64,000 bases of DNA. It comes from Phymorhynchus buccinoides (Eukaryota > Mollusca > Gastropoda > Neogastropoda > Raphitomidae). The stretch lies in contig CM065710.1 of assembly GCA_017654935.2 (NCBI GenBank), forward strand, positions 22,791,394 through 22,855,393, in the 5' to 3' direction. Both the position numbers and the translations under genes were made by a program. This document shows positions 41,887-56,518 of the stretch, one piece after another. The first letter of the stretch is position 1. Each line of letters opens with the position of its first letter. The notes under the pieces are model-generated. The model saw only the letters and a program-made list of their open reading frames with translations, did not search any database and had not been told where the DNA came from.

Positions 41887-42229
41887 TAATTTTATGAGAT
41901 AGATTTAACAAGGAAGTTCAGATATTGAAGAATTGATTGAGAAGGAAAAAGAATGGGAGGGGGGGAGGGGGGAGGGGGGGAGGGGGGGGGGGGGACGTGT
42001 ATTACTGTAATAGAGGGAAAGACGAGTTAAAAGTCATACACGACCGTTAAATGCCCTGGTCTAGCCGGAGACACCCGGGCCCCGCATGATGCATGCAGAG
42101 TGTGTCATGCACGACCGTTAAGTCCCTCCGGATCAGCCAGGGAAACTCGGGCCCCACATGATGCACGCAAAGGAATAGGGGGCATGTGTGACAGTAAGGC
42201 CACACATGTTGCATGCAGAGAGGACCACA
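41887..42229. other. Intergenic, G-rich run
   Basis: G-rich tract at 41957-41994. Two direct copies of CATGCACGACCGTTAA-like sequence with GGGCCCC.CATGATGCA near 42035-42165. No gene. Confidence 0.5.
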
Positions 42230-43217
42230 GACATTTCGCAGTATCTAGGCAAGACCAATCTGGCTACCGTAGCGGCCCCCGGGGTCGAACCCCGACCGGC
42301 ACAGCTCCTGCCCTTCATTTACCACTAGTTTGATCTATGGCCCTTAGTTCCATAATTTAAGTTTTGATGTGAGTGTGGGGCAAGGGGGTGGGGAGGTGAC
42401 TGGGACAGGGTGGCTTGGTGGAAGTGTTTATGGAGGGCTCTTCCTCGGGGAGACTGTTCCACTGAGGGATAGTGCGGGGAAAGAAGGTGGATTTTCTGTA
42501 CTGAGTTCTCTGGCTGGGGATGTCATATGATGCTGAGTGTGATTGACGGAGACTTTTCTTCTGCAGAGTGTTTGTAGGAAGGTGCTTAAAGTTGATAGTG
42601 AGAAGTCCTGTGTACAATTTGTAGAAAGTAGTGAGGCGAGCTTCAGTTCGTCGAGTCTGCAGAAGAGGCCATTTTAAGTTCTTGATGAGGTCTGCTGATC
42701 TTGTAGACTGATGGTAGTCTCGGGCCACCCATCTTGCAGCTCGGCTTCGAACTTTTTCAATGGCGTCAATGCTGCCCTTGCTGTGGGGGTCCCAGACTGG
42801 ACTGGCATACTCTAGGAGGGGGCGTATCATTGCTTTGTAAGCCTGTACCTTGACTTTCTTGTTAATTTTCAAGGCCCTCCTCAGAAACCCAAGGGTTTTG
42901 TTCGCTTTGCTGACCATGTCATTGATGTGAGTGTCCCACTTCAGATCAGCGGTGATTGTGACACCCAGGTATTTCGCATGGGGCACGCACTGGAGCTGGT
43001 GTCCATGAAGGATGTAGGCCTTCTCCAGGGTGTTTCTGCGTCTGGTCATATGTAGGACTGAGCACTTCTGTGGGTGAAAGGCCATTTTCCATCGGTCTTC
43101 CCAGGAAGTAAGACTGGTGAGATCATCCTGGAGTAGGCCGGCTCTGGTCACTGGGGGACTGGATGTCTTGATGACAGGAAGTCTCACTCTGTTGACAGTT
43201 TTAAGGGGTATTTTCAC
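42230..43217 (-). mobile_element. 5'-truncated LINE, RT C-terminal fragment (jockey/CR1-like)
   Basis: Minus-strand frame from 43217 to 42357 (286 residues, open): WKMAFHPQKCSVLHMTR, YLGVTITADLKWDTHI, ANKTLGFLRRAL, MIRPLLEYASPVWDPHSKG, KVRSRAARWVARDY, TFFPRTIPQWNSLPEE. It starts after the RT active site. The 3' region (42230-42356) shares TGCCCTTCATTTACCACTA with the copy at 34440-35030. Confidence 0.85.
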
Positions 43218-43367
43218 CCCGTTTCAATTTGAAAGGGTTGAGACGAAAACATGGAAGAAACTCGAATTCATTCCACATGTTGCTCAAAAGAATATCAAGT
43301 GATTAAGGGAGTTGAATGAATGTTGAAGAAAAAAAGTTTCTCCAATGAGCCTCGGGATTTCAACGAC

Positions 43368-44830
43368 TAATCTGATTTAAGAAACAAACAACTACACGAC
43401 AAGTGCAAAGTGACGTTATTTTATTCACAAGAGACAAAACAAAACTACTGGATATTTCGGCGAATGAGCCTTTATCAACACAGGCAAACAATTAAACAGC
43501 AAACATCAAATATAGCAAAAGGAGCAAAAATTTACGCGTTGAACTGTAGAGGGAAAGTATTGTTAGTCCGTCACCAAGACGGACTATTGCGATCGTCTGG
43601 TTTGTCTGTTATTTTTTGTTATTTTTTATTTCTGTCTGTCCCAAGGATATCTCCCGAACCGCTGGACCGAATCGCGTCAAATTTTGTGTGAAGGTGTGCC
43701 TCCTTAATAGGAAGAGATCGGCGCAAACCATTTTGCCGTCGTGACCTTGACCTTGACGTACGACCTTGAAAACCGAAAATCTATTTTTAGCCATATCTCG
43801 GGCACCGATCAACATAGGATATTGAAACTTGGTATGAAGGTGGTTTGGCTTATGCCCGTTCTGATGAGGGCATACCGATCAAGGTCAAGGTCAAGGTCAA
43901 AAAGATCGCTGGAGCCTGAAAATCGGAGGGTCATTTTTTTCTCCTTCTGTCTGTCCCAAGGATATCTTTCGAACGGGTTGACAGAATCACGTCAAATTTT
44001 GTGTGCTGGTGTGTCACCATGAGAGGAAGGCATCCGCGCAAACCATTTTGCCGTCGTGACCTTGACCTTGGCGTACGACCTTGAAAACCGAAAATCTTTC
44101 AGGGGCCATAACTCCCACACCGTTAGTGTTAGAGTCTTCAAATTTGGCATGAAGGTACTTTGGCTTATGCCCGTTCTGATGGTGGCATACCGATCAAGGT
44201 CAAGGTCACGGACCGGGCGATCAGTAGGCCTTGAAAGTGGTAGGGGTCTACACATTGGGTTTTAAGCCATATTGTCCACATTGGTACTTGACAGAAGCGC
44301 TTCAGATTGTGTGTGGTACTGTATACCCTAGAGAAGAAAACACCCGAGCATAAATTATCACCATGCTGACCTTGACCTTGAAGTGTGACCTTGAAAACCG
44401 AAATTTCCTTCTTTGCGCTATATGTTTCTTCTTCAAGCTGTATCTCGTGAACTAGAAGACAGAATCCCTTCCAATTTTGTGTCAGGATGTGACACTCTAC
44501 GGGGTGTTGCAAGTGCGTGGCATTGCTGGTGACGGACATGTCTGCCGCTCGGCGACGCCCTTGTTTTTATTTTGATCTTGATGGTTTTTTTTGCTCCTTC
44601 TGTTGCCTGCTTTTTGCTCCTTTTGCTATATTTGATGTTTGCTGTTTAATTGTTTGTCTGTGTTGATAAAGGCTCATTCGCCGAAATATCCAGTAGTTTT
44701 GCTTTGTCTCTTGTGAATAAAATTATGGGGTCACTTTGCACTTGTCGTGTAGTTGTTTGTTTGTTGTATATTCCAGTGGCGTTGCAGTCCGTTTCATTTT
44801 AATTTTAATTTTTTAATCTGATTTAAGAAA
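43368..44830. mobile_element. Foldback retroposon with 17-bp target duplication
   Basis: TAATCTGATTTAAGAAA is present at 43368-43384 and 44814-44830, flanking a 1429-bp insert. The inner ends are inverted repeats of about 150 bp (43385-43535 and 44615-44765), each holding ATTTCGGCGAATGAGCC or its complement GGCTCATTCGCCGAAAT. The right end is T-rich (ATTTTAATTTTAATTTTTT). The middle (43625-44530) has three diverged copies of a roughly 300-bp unit. A duplication this long fits target-primed retrotransposition; inverted terminal arms are known from Penelope-like elements. No RT is coded, so it would be non-autonomous. Confidence 0.82.
43625..44530. repeat. Three-copy internal unit with AGGTCA motifs
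   Basis: Units share CTGTCTGTCCCAAGGATATC, GAATCGCGTCAAATTTTGTG, GACCTTGACCTTG, ACCTTGAAAACCGAAA and CTTATGCCCGTTCTGATG. AAGGTCA half-sites stand in direct, touching order at 43880-43905 and 44195-44212, with complements at 43741-43760, 44056-44076 and 44369-44396. Confidence 0.8.
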
Positions 44831-45640
44831 GACAACTGTGTTAACGCACGGATCATCATTTTAACGCGTAATCTTACTTCTGATTTGAGATCAGTATACA
44901 GGGTAAATCTCAAGCACCGTTGAGATCCTAGGGAGTGATTAACAGGTCTGGTCGCGAATATACACACTCTCTAAGTTTTCAGGAACCTGGACACATTACA
45001 TAACCGTGTCTTTGTCATAGGGTGTCCGTTGATCAGGATACCATGGGTGATATTCTATTAGTTAATAGTAATAAAAATAATAATGCTTGCTTGTCTGACG
45101 AGTCATTTTAGTGGCTGAATAGGTGTAACATATTTTTTTCTGTTGTTTAGTTTTTTAAACACGAATTTTCGATTTTAATACCTTTGTCAGGACAATTTCT
45201 TTAAAAATGGCAACACAGTTTGAACTGGAACATTTATACTATCTATCACAACCATTTAAACACACACGAACACGCTCATGCACACACACACACACACACT
45301 CAAGCTCTTCTCTCTCTCACACACATACTAATATCACGTAATACCGTCTAATATCACGATTAGTGGACAGACGTTAAATGAATGACACACACATCTGCGC
45401 ACACACACACACACATACATCCACCAAAACACACTCTAGCTTAACTCTCACACCCCCCCCCCCCCCCAACATACATGGACAAAATGCACATGCACACACA
45501 CTTTACAGGCTACAAGTTGTATGCTGTGTTTTGGAAGCCTATGATAAATACCTCTGGACAGGACAAAACGTGAACTTTTTCTTTGAGAAGAAAATCTGAT
45601 TTGAGTCTACAGTTCTATACTTTTTCTGTTGTCTTTAAGT
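44831..45640. other. Intergenic, CA and C-rich simple sequence
   Basis: CA tracts at 45260-45300 and 45397-45420, and a C run at 45452-45467. No gene. Confidence 0.55.
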
Positions 45641-45654
45641 GTTCAAACATTTGC

Positions 45655-45845
45655 ATTCACACAAACGCGCACACACAGAGACAACACACACAAACGCGCA
45701 CACACATAGACAACACACACAAACGCGCACACACATAGACAACACACACAAACGTGCACACACATAGACAACACACACAAACGCGCACACACATAGACAA
45801 CACACACAAACGCGCACACACATAGACAACACACACAAATACTGG
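45655..45845. repeat. 29-bp minisatellite, about six copies
   Basis: Units ACACAAACGCGCACACACAT then AGACAACAC, almost identical. Confidence 0.93.
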
Positions 45846-47344
<1,499 letters not shown>

Positions 47345-47497
47345 GGGACGGTATTCACGTTGAGATAGCATGAGACTTAGCATGATGCTAACTTAGAAGC
47401 TCTTCCAATGTCCTATAGGATTTAATAGGACTTTTGGAAGAGCTTCTAAGTTAGCATCATGCTAAGTCTCATGCTATCTCGACATGAATACCGTCCC
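47345..47497. mobile_element. Short palindromic MITE
   Basis: GGGACGGTATTCACGTTGAG at the left and GACATGAATACCGTCCC at the right. The arms of about 65 bp (ATAGCATGAGACTTAGCATG and complement) are almost perfect, with a loop of about 20 bp. Confidence 0.93.
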
Positions 47498-48662
<1,165 letters not shown>

Positions 48663-48665
<3 letters not shown>

Positions 48666-49593
48666 AATCAAAAGGCCAAGGCCCCATAAGATGAGAGAGG
48701 GATATATAACCCTATCAGCCCGGCTGGCCGTCACTCTCCAGTTGTCTGTCTTATTCCCGTTACAGTGTCTCTGCTCCAACTCCTCATCACTAAAAGAAGA
48801 AGTAAAATCAAAGGAGAAACAGTAGCAGGCACATCAATTATACATCCAAGACATTTTCTTCTCCTTACTTAGCATTCAGCGTTATTTCTGGATTAATGTA
48901 TGACTTGTACTTTGCTGTCTTCACTTCATGACTAAGTCACAAGTGCCTGAGGCACGAAACGTTGGAGTTTTCCCTTTCACAGGTACCTTGTTTTCTTTAC
49001 ACACCATTGACTTGTACTTTGTTATTTTTTTGCTTACAAAGTAATTGGTAGTTTGTTATTCTTCGGTTTACAATTGATACTTTATTATTTTTCGGTTTAA
49101 AAACGATAACCATATAAAAATAACAATAAGAGTACAGTCACACGCTTGTTCTCTTTACATACAGCCTATAAAATCATAATCACAGTCAGCAAAACACTTG
49201 TTACTCTACACTACACTCCACAGCGATTAATAGTGAAAAACCCACTGACCAAACACCCTGAAAGTACATGTCATGCTACACCAAAGAATATTTAAAAAGC
49301 AGAATGATTAAAATTAAAAAACCTCTGAATACAAAATCATGCCAAACACACATGCACTGTTTTAGATCAACCAGATAGCCAGAAGAGTAAAGCAAATACT
49401 ATGGAAAATCAAATCATATAGTGGTAAAAAACGTCTTAACACACACAAAAAGGGTAGGGTGAGATGGAAATAACTCTGTGTGTGTGTGTGTGTGTGTGTG
49501 CGTGTGCGCGTGCGTGTGTGTGTGTGCCTCTGCATGCATGTTGTCAGTACAACTTTTGTAGTTAATCCGACAATAAATTGGTTCTAGTCGTGT

Positions 49594-49648
<55 letters not shown>

Positions 49649-49951
49649 CTACATTGAGGTAATCCACTAACAATCCTCAAATATTTCACTGGCCGATAGT
49701 AGGGAACGTTTTGCTTTCAACACAAAAGACCCACATTTTAAAACAACAACAAAAACACGCTTACAATCATCAGGTTCAAATAACCATTTCCTGCTACTCC
49801 ATCTACTTGGGGACTGTCCTGTCATTATGATTATCTATTGTGATCAGTTCAGTAGCTCAAGGTTTTATTGGATGGAGAGCAATAGTTACATTTGTAACTC
49901 ACGCAGAGAAACACACTACACATAAGCTCTCGTTACAATTTCAAAGATCTC
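48663..49951. other. Intergenic, TG microsatellites and a hammerhead-like motif
   Basis: AAGTGCCTGAGGCACGAAAC, then GTTGGAG, lies at 48940-48967 (see findings). TG/CG repeats at 49477-49526 and 49591-49644. No gene. Confidence 0.5.
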
Positions 49952-50207
49952 TTAACCCTTTCCCCGCCAGCCATATTTTAGCCAAAAAAGTGCATTTGAT
50001 TTACCTGGGGAGAGAACAAAATCCATCTGCAGTATTGTGGATTCTTCTGTGACATATATATATATATATAACATAAGGTCTATCCTTACTTCCCAAAACT
50101 AAGACAATAGGGTTTTTGGATTATAGACCCCGATTTGATGCTTTTTAGTGACATAGGTGTTAAATCACTGTGGTGCTAAAATGCGACTTTGGCGGTGAAA
50201 GGGTTAA
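49952..50207. mobile_element. piggyBac-like MITE, complete
   Basis: TTAACCCTTTCCCCGCCAGC at the left and TTGGCGGTGAAAGGGTTAA at the right, with TTAA at both ends. 256 bp, interrupted only by a (TA)n at 50055-50071. Confidence 0.88.
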
Positions 50208-50406
50208 AATAAATAATAACAATAAAAAACTGAAACAGTAAAACAGTAATTGATAGACAATGAAGTGACTATCTGGTTTGAAAGAGGAACAAAGAAAACA
50301 CACCCAGTATCACGGACTAACTGCAAACCAAAACAAACTCCCTGTTTGAAACCGCAACCATCTCCTGCTTCCTTCTATATATTTTGTGACTTTCATTGTT
50401 CATATA
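50208..50406. other. Spacer
   Basis: Nothing recognised. Confidence 0.3.
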
Positions 50407-51062
50407 TCGTCAGTGAAATTCACAAACCTCGTATCTCGATTTTTGGGGGGTTTGATACATAGTCAGCTCTCTCATTTTTCCCGCCACATTCCACCGAAAG
50501 CTCGTATCTCTAACGACTTTCTATCTGGGATAAATGAGGTTGTATTAGGTATTAGGTACTTTATAGTCTCTGTGAAATTCGGGTTACTCCCACCTGGAGA
50601 GCGCATTGCAGCCAGAGGCGCGCCACCCCCCCTTTTTTTTTTTTGCATGTGATTTTTGCGTGACTGATGAGGAAGGAAAGGGAGGGGGGGGGGGGGGGGG
50701 GGGCAAATTTTGACCAAATGACAACTTTTTCATTACCACTGGGATTAACGTGTTCTGAGTGCATGGGCACACGGGACCTCGGTTTATCGTCTCATTGTGT
50801 AAATAGAAGAAACACTCGTAAGTCCCAAATTCAGATCTACTTAAGGACAAAAACCTTGTATCTTCGTTCTTTTGAAGTGTTAAAAAAAAAAGAAGTAATT
50901 TTAACAAAATGCAGGACTAAACTCGCAATGTCTTGAACAACATATTTATCATAGTTATTAACTTGTGGTCAACGCGCTTAATTTTTAAAACTTTTTTTTT
51001 CTCCATTTTTCTCAAAGCTACCAAAACTTGAGATACGAGGTTTGTGAATTTCACCGACGATA
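50407..51062. mobile_element. TIR element (TCGTCGGTGAAATTC family) with nested SINE
   Basis: Left TIR CGTCAGTGAAATTCACAAAC followed by CTCGTATCTCGA; right TIR CTTGAGATACGAGG followed by GTGAATTTCACCGACGAT. The interior matches 63447-63828 except for an insertion of about 250 bp from about 50545. That insertion begins with SINE family B and includes poly-T and poly-G tracts (to about 50795). Confidence 0.85.
50545..50645 (+). mobile_element. SINE-like repeat family B
   Basis: AGGTATTAGGTACTTTATAG, GTGAAATTCGGGTTACTCCC, ACCTGGAGAGCGCATTGCAG, CCAGAGGCGCGCCACC, then a T run. Confidence 0.8.
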
Positions 51063-51560
51063 TACAGTAAAAATCGCTTAAGTCAAAATTGAAGGGACTG
51101 AAATTTTATTTTGAGATAGCCTTTTCAACATAGAGATTATTATACTGGGACCCAAAACTTTTTGAGTGACCCATTTTTGAGTTATCAGTTCTCCACTGTG
51201 TTCACATTTGTTTTCCTTCCCCGACTTCCATCCTTACGTGAGCACAACTAGTGGCTTCAATCATGCTACAAGAAAAACAAATTGGCGAAAATACTTAAAA
51301 ACAAACAAATTAAGATTGAACAATAACAAAATCCTTGCCAGCTGATGCAAATGTCTAACTTCTTCTTCTGTCTTCCCAGGCCATATGGCCATAATGAGTA
51401 ACGTGGCTTTCAGTTTACACTGGTCTCCTCACTGCATTCAGCCAACACATTCTGATTTCGGAGGAGCTCAAAGGAGAAAATTATATGGAAGATTTTTTTT
51501 TTTTTTAAAGGCAAGAGAATGGGGCGAAAACATACAATAAAGATCTAAAAAATCTGCACT
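51063..51560. other. Intergenic, no gene recognised
   Basis: Unique, AT-rich. Confidence 0.4.
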
Positions 51561-51567
51561 TAAGAAA

Positions 51568-51760
51568 ACGATGACTCGGTTGACTTAGCTTATTCCAAAA
51601 TGTTCTTTCAGTGCGGACTGTGTGGTTAGAAATTACAGTGCATACTGGGTCAAAAGACGATGACTCGGTTGACTTAGCTTATTCCAAAATGTTCTTTCAG
51701 TGCGGACTGTGTGGTTAGCTATGTTTTCCATTACAGTGCATACTGGGTCAAAAGACGATT
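51568..51760. repeat. Direct tandem duplication, about 90 bp x 2
   Basis: ACGATGACTCGGTTGACTTA to ACTGGGTCAAAAGACGAT occurs twice. The second copy has about 10 extra bases (CTATGTTTTCC) after GTGGTTAG. Confidence 0.93.
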
Positions 51761-52259
51761 TTCGGAAAAAAATAGGGGAGAGCACTTCGTGAAAATTAGA
51801 GTTGCTCACCTCCATTACTTGGTCAAATACTATAGCAACAATGGTGTCGAAGCTTGAAACCGCAGGATGCAAGTCAGCGACTTGCAAACATTTTTTAAAA
51901 GAAAACTTAGGGGTGGCCATGCCACAAACTCATAAAACTTGCAAAATGTGACGTAAAAATATAAATGACATAAATTTTAGAATGACGCATGGTGTTCTAA
52001 GTCTGCTCAAACACACGAGGCGAGAGCTGGGGATCTACCTGATGGTAGAGTAACTTCCCCTGTTTGACCGAATGAATTAGGCAAGATCACTCCCACACAC
52101 CATCATCTGATAATGTGAAATAAAACGTTAAAGAGGGCAAACACCAAATGAAAAGGACACCACACTCATATCAAAGAGTGAAATTCAAACAAAATAGGAT
52201 AAATTAAAAGAACAAAAAGTAATTCTAACTCAAAGAACCAAGATTTGTGAATGCAAGTT
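51761..52259. other. Intergenic, no gene recognised
   Basis: Unique sequence. Confidence 0.4.
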
Positions 52260-52570
52260 GTATGTATGTGTAAACATATGTGTATATATGTATAAGTTAG
52301 ATGGATGAGTAGTTAAATGGTTGTATGCGTGTGCATGATGTGTGTGTGTGTGTATATGTGTGCGTTTGTATGTGTATGTGTGTGTGTGTGTGACCAAGAA
52401 TTGTATGTGCGCACAGTGTTTAAAATAGTCGCATATTTCATTTTTTGTCTTTTCTGTATACTGTGTCTCTGTCTTTATTGTGTTGTTTTGTTGATTGTTT
52501 TATTGCTGCAACAAGAATTTCCCGTAAAATGGACAATCAAAATATTGATTGATTGATTGATTGACTACTG
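52260..52570 (+). mobile_element. Retroposon 3'-end-like sequence
   Basis: TG-rich stretch, then TTTATTGCTGCAACAAGAAT, TTCCCGTAAAATGGACAATC and a (TTGA)n tail. The same end (TCGCTGCAAAAAGAATTTCT, AATGGACAATAAAA) closes the family B copy at 62490-62665. Confidence 0.6.
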
Positions 52571-52953
52571 AAACTGAGTCAAAGACAACTCTAGCGACGG
52601 AAGAACCAAAACCATTGTTTTCTCTCAAAGCAAACACAACACAACAGTACCCCAGGTGCAGTGTTTTCAATCCACGAGAACAAAACACAACACAACAAAG
52701 GAAACTTCATTGATGATAGATAATATATCAACAAGAAAAGAGTTTGATTTGATTCCGAGGCAACATTATTGCAATATGTGACAGATGTTCAAATTAAGAA
52801 GTGGGGTGAGGGGGATAGAATTTCGAAAGCAAAAAAAAACAACTTTAGAAAGCTTTCAGAAAATATGACAAGTGACAAAGTCTGCTGGTTCTTTGAATTA
52901 CAAGAAACAAAAAGTCTACTTGTTTTCTTAAATTACAACACACACACACACAC
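52571..52953. other. Spacer, no gene recognised
   Basis: Ends in a (CA)n tract into which the next MITE is inserted. Confidence 0.4.
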
Positions 52954-53201
52954 CAGGCATCAGAATAGTTTGGAGTCCAATCCTCTGAAAAGTGCGGTAA
53001 AAAGGCCACCAAGGCCCCAGACTGTTGAGGGACAACACTGAAATCAGTTCCCAACATGACCAAAAAGGCTCAGTACAGTGAAAAATCACTTTAAAATGAT
53101 ATTTAACCAAAAATAAACCTGAATAAAAAAGGCAAAACCTCTGACAGTAGAAGCCAATCCCTTGTCAGAAATTCTTAATCCTCTGACAATTCTGATGCCT
53201 G
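52954..53201. mobile_element. MITE (CAGGCATCAGAAT TIR), complete
   Basis: Starts CAGGCATCAGAATAGTTTGG and ends CAATTCTGATGCCTG, an inverted match of 13 bases. 248 bp, inserted in (CA)n, which continues on both sides. It is the source family for the 21-bp satellite. Confidence 0.92.
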
Positions 53202-53768
53202 ACACACACACTTGTTACTATTGTGCAACTTTTCAACCTATTATTCATGCATTTTTTGTTTTCTTTTCCTCTCCTCTTCAATTATCTGCAGCTAGTCACC
53301 CAGTTCAAACCACTTACTCTCTCACTACTCCCTTTGTTAACACCCACACATCGACTGATATTCATATCCATACCAGAAAGTAGTTTCATCATGATGCATT
53401 AAAATGCTCACACACACACACAATGCACACACAGACACTAATCACTAATGTGACTACCGTAGACATTAAAATGTCTAACACATACACACACACATGCTCA
53501 CACACACTGACACACACACACTAATGTGACTACCGTCCGTAGACATTAAAATGTCTAACACATACACATACACACAATGCACACACAGACACTAATCACT
53601 AATGTGACTACCGTAGACATTAAAATGTCTAACACATACACATACACACACACACAATGCACACACAGACACTAATCACTAATGTGACTACCGTAGACAT
53701 TAAAATGTCTAACACATGCTCACACACACATATAAATTAATCATAAACTTGTTAAAGTTGTTTCAGTA
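53202..53768. repeat. Tandem repeat of roughly 85-100 bp, four copies
   Basis: From about 53400 to 53735, units with CACACAGACACTAATCACTA, ATGTGACTACCGTAGACATT and AAAATGTCTAACACATACAC. 53202-53400 is unique sequence without a gene. Confidence 0.85.
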
Positions 53769-53946
53769 TACAATGGAACCTCCCTTATAAGACCTTCAAA
53801 AATCATCCAAATTGAGGTCTTATATGAGAGGTCTCATAAGGGAAATGATTTTAATACTTACAAAGAAGGGCAATGTCTCAGAGAAGTAGGTCTTATATGG
53901 GAGGGAGTCTTATAATGGGAGGTATTATAAGGGAGGTTCCACTGTA
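53769..53946. mobile_element. MITE (CAGTGGAACCTCC family), complete
   Basis: TACAATGGAACCTCCCTTAT at the left and AAGGGAGGTTCCACTGTA at the right, TA-flanked. Confidence 0.9.
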
Positions 53947-54765
53947 TTATAGGTAAGGTATACAGCAATATTTCATTGATGGAAACACACATTACAAATG
54001 AAATACAACGTAACACAGTTTCAGGTTGTTTTCAAACTCCATGGGTCACATGACCCCTGGTTACAGAAAATGAGGGGTCCATTTCCAAAATAATCAGTGA
54101 TCGCGTTAGGAATTTTGAAAACCAGTCCCATTAGTGACAATGCCTCCCAACAACCGGTGTCAAAACCAGTCCCAGGGAAACAAAAACCAGTGAAAACCAC
54201 AATATCCAAGCCTCTGTTAAAACAATTCATCAGTCCTAGAAAAAAAATTATCAGTCCTTGGGACTGACAGGTCAAATTGTTTTCAGTATTTTGGTTTTGC
54301 AATCAGTATTATACTGATAATTACCAGTTAACGCGATCACTGAATAATGGGCCAAGAATGAGTCACTGTAGTATTACAGCTACATTTTATCGCAGACTTC
54401 ATGGTCAGATGACCCCTTGCTATTAATTCCGCACATATATGGCTGGAACGACTTGAATGAGTGAATGCTAATGCAGTTTGCTTAAGCTCTATTAACCCAC
54501 ACAAATGTTCAATACATAATGCCTCAGAAATTGAGAGAGTTAAATTTAAAAACCACTCTTTTTGCAGCAAGAACAACCAAAGCTTTCAGTTTCAGTGTGT
54601 GCATGTGACCACAACAAAATAAGACAAGGGAGAAATAAAAAGAAAAGAAGCGAAGCAGAAGAAGAAGAAACAGCAGCAGCAGCAGAAGAACAAATGAATC
54701 ACAAAGTACTGAAAAATAGAGAATTCCTTTCTCAAACATTTTCCTACGAAGGTGGCAAGTTCCAC
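53947..54765. other. Intergenic, no gene recognised
   Basis: 54060-54340 has repeated CCAGTCCC and ATCAGT motifs without clear structure. No gene. Confidence 0.4.
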
Positions 54766-55333
54766 TACCATATTTTTCGGACTATAAGGCGATATTTTTT
54801 TCTCCAATTTCGACCTATGCGCCTAATAAACGAGGGCGCCCTATAAGTGAACAAAATCGTGAGAAGAGAGGCAACGATTGCCGTACTCAGTACATTCTAC
54901 TGTCAGTCACAACATCGAAAGTGGTAACGAGTCGCCGATACGACGAATACTCACGTTAAAATGCTTCAAAATCCTTGTTATCGTCCAAGATACCGTCCAA
55001 CAGATGCCACAACCCTTCATTGGATGTAAAAAGCATCGTTGTAGAGCTTAAAATGCCATAATTCTACCAGTTTTCGCGAAGAATTGGTCAAATACAACAA
55101 CCGGAAGTCTCGATTATTTGAGAAGGGAGCCAACTCTTGTTTACGACAACAAAAATGGCGGTCGGTAATCGTTTACAGGACGTGTACGGGCTTCAAACTT
55201 CGACTTTCTGTTGCGAGGTGTGCATCGCCTTATAAACGAGGGCGCCTTTTACTTGGATTTTGTCAGATGTTTCTTGAAACTTGCCCTATTCGCCTTATGC
55301 ACAGCAGCGCCTAATGAGCCGAAAATTACGGTA
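54766..55333. mobile_element. Non-autonomous DNA transposon, about 570 bp
   Basis: TACCATATTTTTCGGACTAT then AAGGCG at the left; CGCCTAATGAGCC then GAAAATTACGGTA at the right. Sub-terminal CTATGCGCCTAATAAACGAG and GGGCGCC recur at both ends. No transposase frame. Superfamily not assigned. Confidence 0.8.
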
Positions 55334-56102
55334 CTTACAAAGGAAGCAACCTGCTGCAAGAGATAAAGAATGCTGCTAAAAGATCCACAAATGATCGCCT
55401 CTGCGACACACACAAACCCTAAAACAAACAAACCCCAAAAAAAGAAACATTTAAACACTAGGAAGAAGGAAGATTGCAAAATGAATTAAAAAGAAAAACA
55501 AGGAACATTAAAAAATTATAACCATCAACGCGCACACAAAACATTTTCCAAATGGACAAAATGTGAGTAGTCTACTGCTTTATGTACATGTACTGGTTAG
55601 TGAAATCATAAATGATTACAAACAAAACGTACTTGTTACTAATGTTAGTAGAAGAAATGGAACATTGTTTCAATTTTGGCCTCCTTTCTTCTAGGTTTAG
55701 CTTTTGAGCGACAGCCGCCAACCGTACATGCATCAGCTTTCGCTTCCGAAAGGAAGAAAACACAAAGAGAAGAAAAAGAAAGAACAAGAAATAAACAAAA
55801 ACTCAGATTCAATATTCTATAATCAAACTAGACCCAGATGATCAAAGCGCTGTTCAACAATCTAATTCAATTGTTTAGGATTGGAATTGAATAACAGTTT
55901 GCTTGCTTTACAATGAGCTTTTCTTCTACTTTGCAGTATCCTTAGACTATCAATCAATAGCTACATGTATCTTTCTGAAGGAAAACTCTTCCTTAGCGCA
56001 AATAAGAAGAATAACAAAAAAGGAGAAAGAAAGAAAAGAAGAAGAAAAAACATAAAAATGTACTTGAAACAGCAAATTTGAAACAAAATTTTAAGCAATG
56101 CA
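55334..56102. other. Intergenic, no gene recognised
   Basis: A-rich unique sequence. Confidence 0.45.
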
Positions 56103-56518
56103 TACACCAAACATGTATCTCATTCTTACACCAAACATGTATCTTATTCTTACACCAAACATGTATCTTATTCTTACACCAAACATGCATCTCATTCTTA
56201 CACCAAACATGTATCTTATTCTTACACCAAACATGTATCTCATTCTTACACCAAACATGTATCTCATTCTTACACCAAACATGTATCTCATTCTTACACC
56301 AAACATGTATCTTATTCTTACACCAAACATGTATCTCATTCTTACACCAAACATGTATCTCATTCTTACACCAAACATGTATCTTATTCTTACACCAAAC
56401 ATGTATCTCATTCTTACACCAAACATGTATCTCATTCTTACACCAAACATGTATCTCATTCTTACACCAAACATGTATCTCATTCTTACACCAAACATGT
56501 ATCTCTCTCATTCTTACA
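56103..56518. repeat. 24-bp satellite, about 17 copies
   Basis: Units ACACCAAACATGTATCTCAT then TCTT, varying mainly at C/T in ATCTYATT. The period is a multiple of three, so several frames stay open on both strands (such as repeated MYLILTPN), without gene-like context. Confidence 0.96.
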
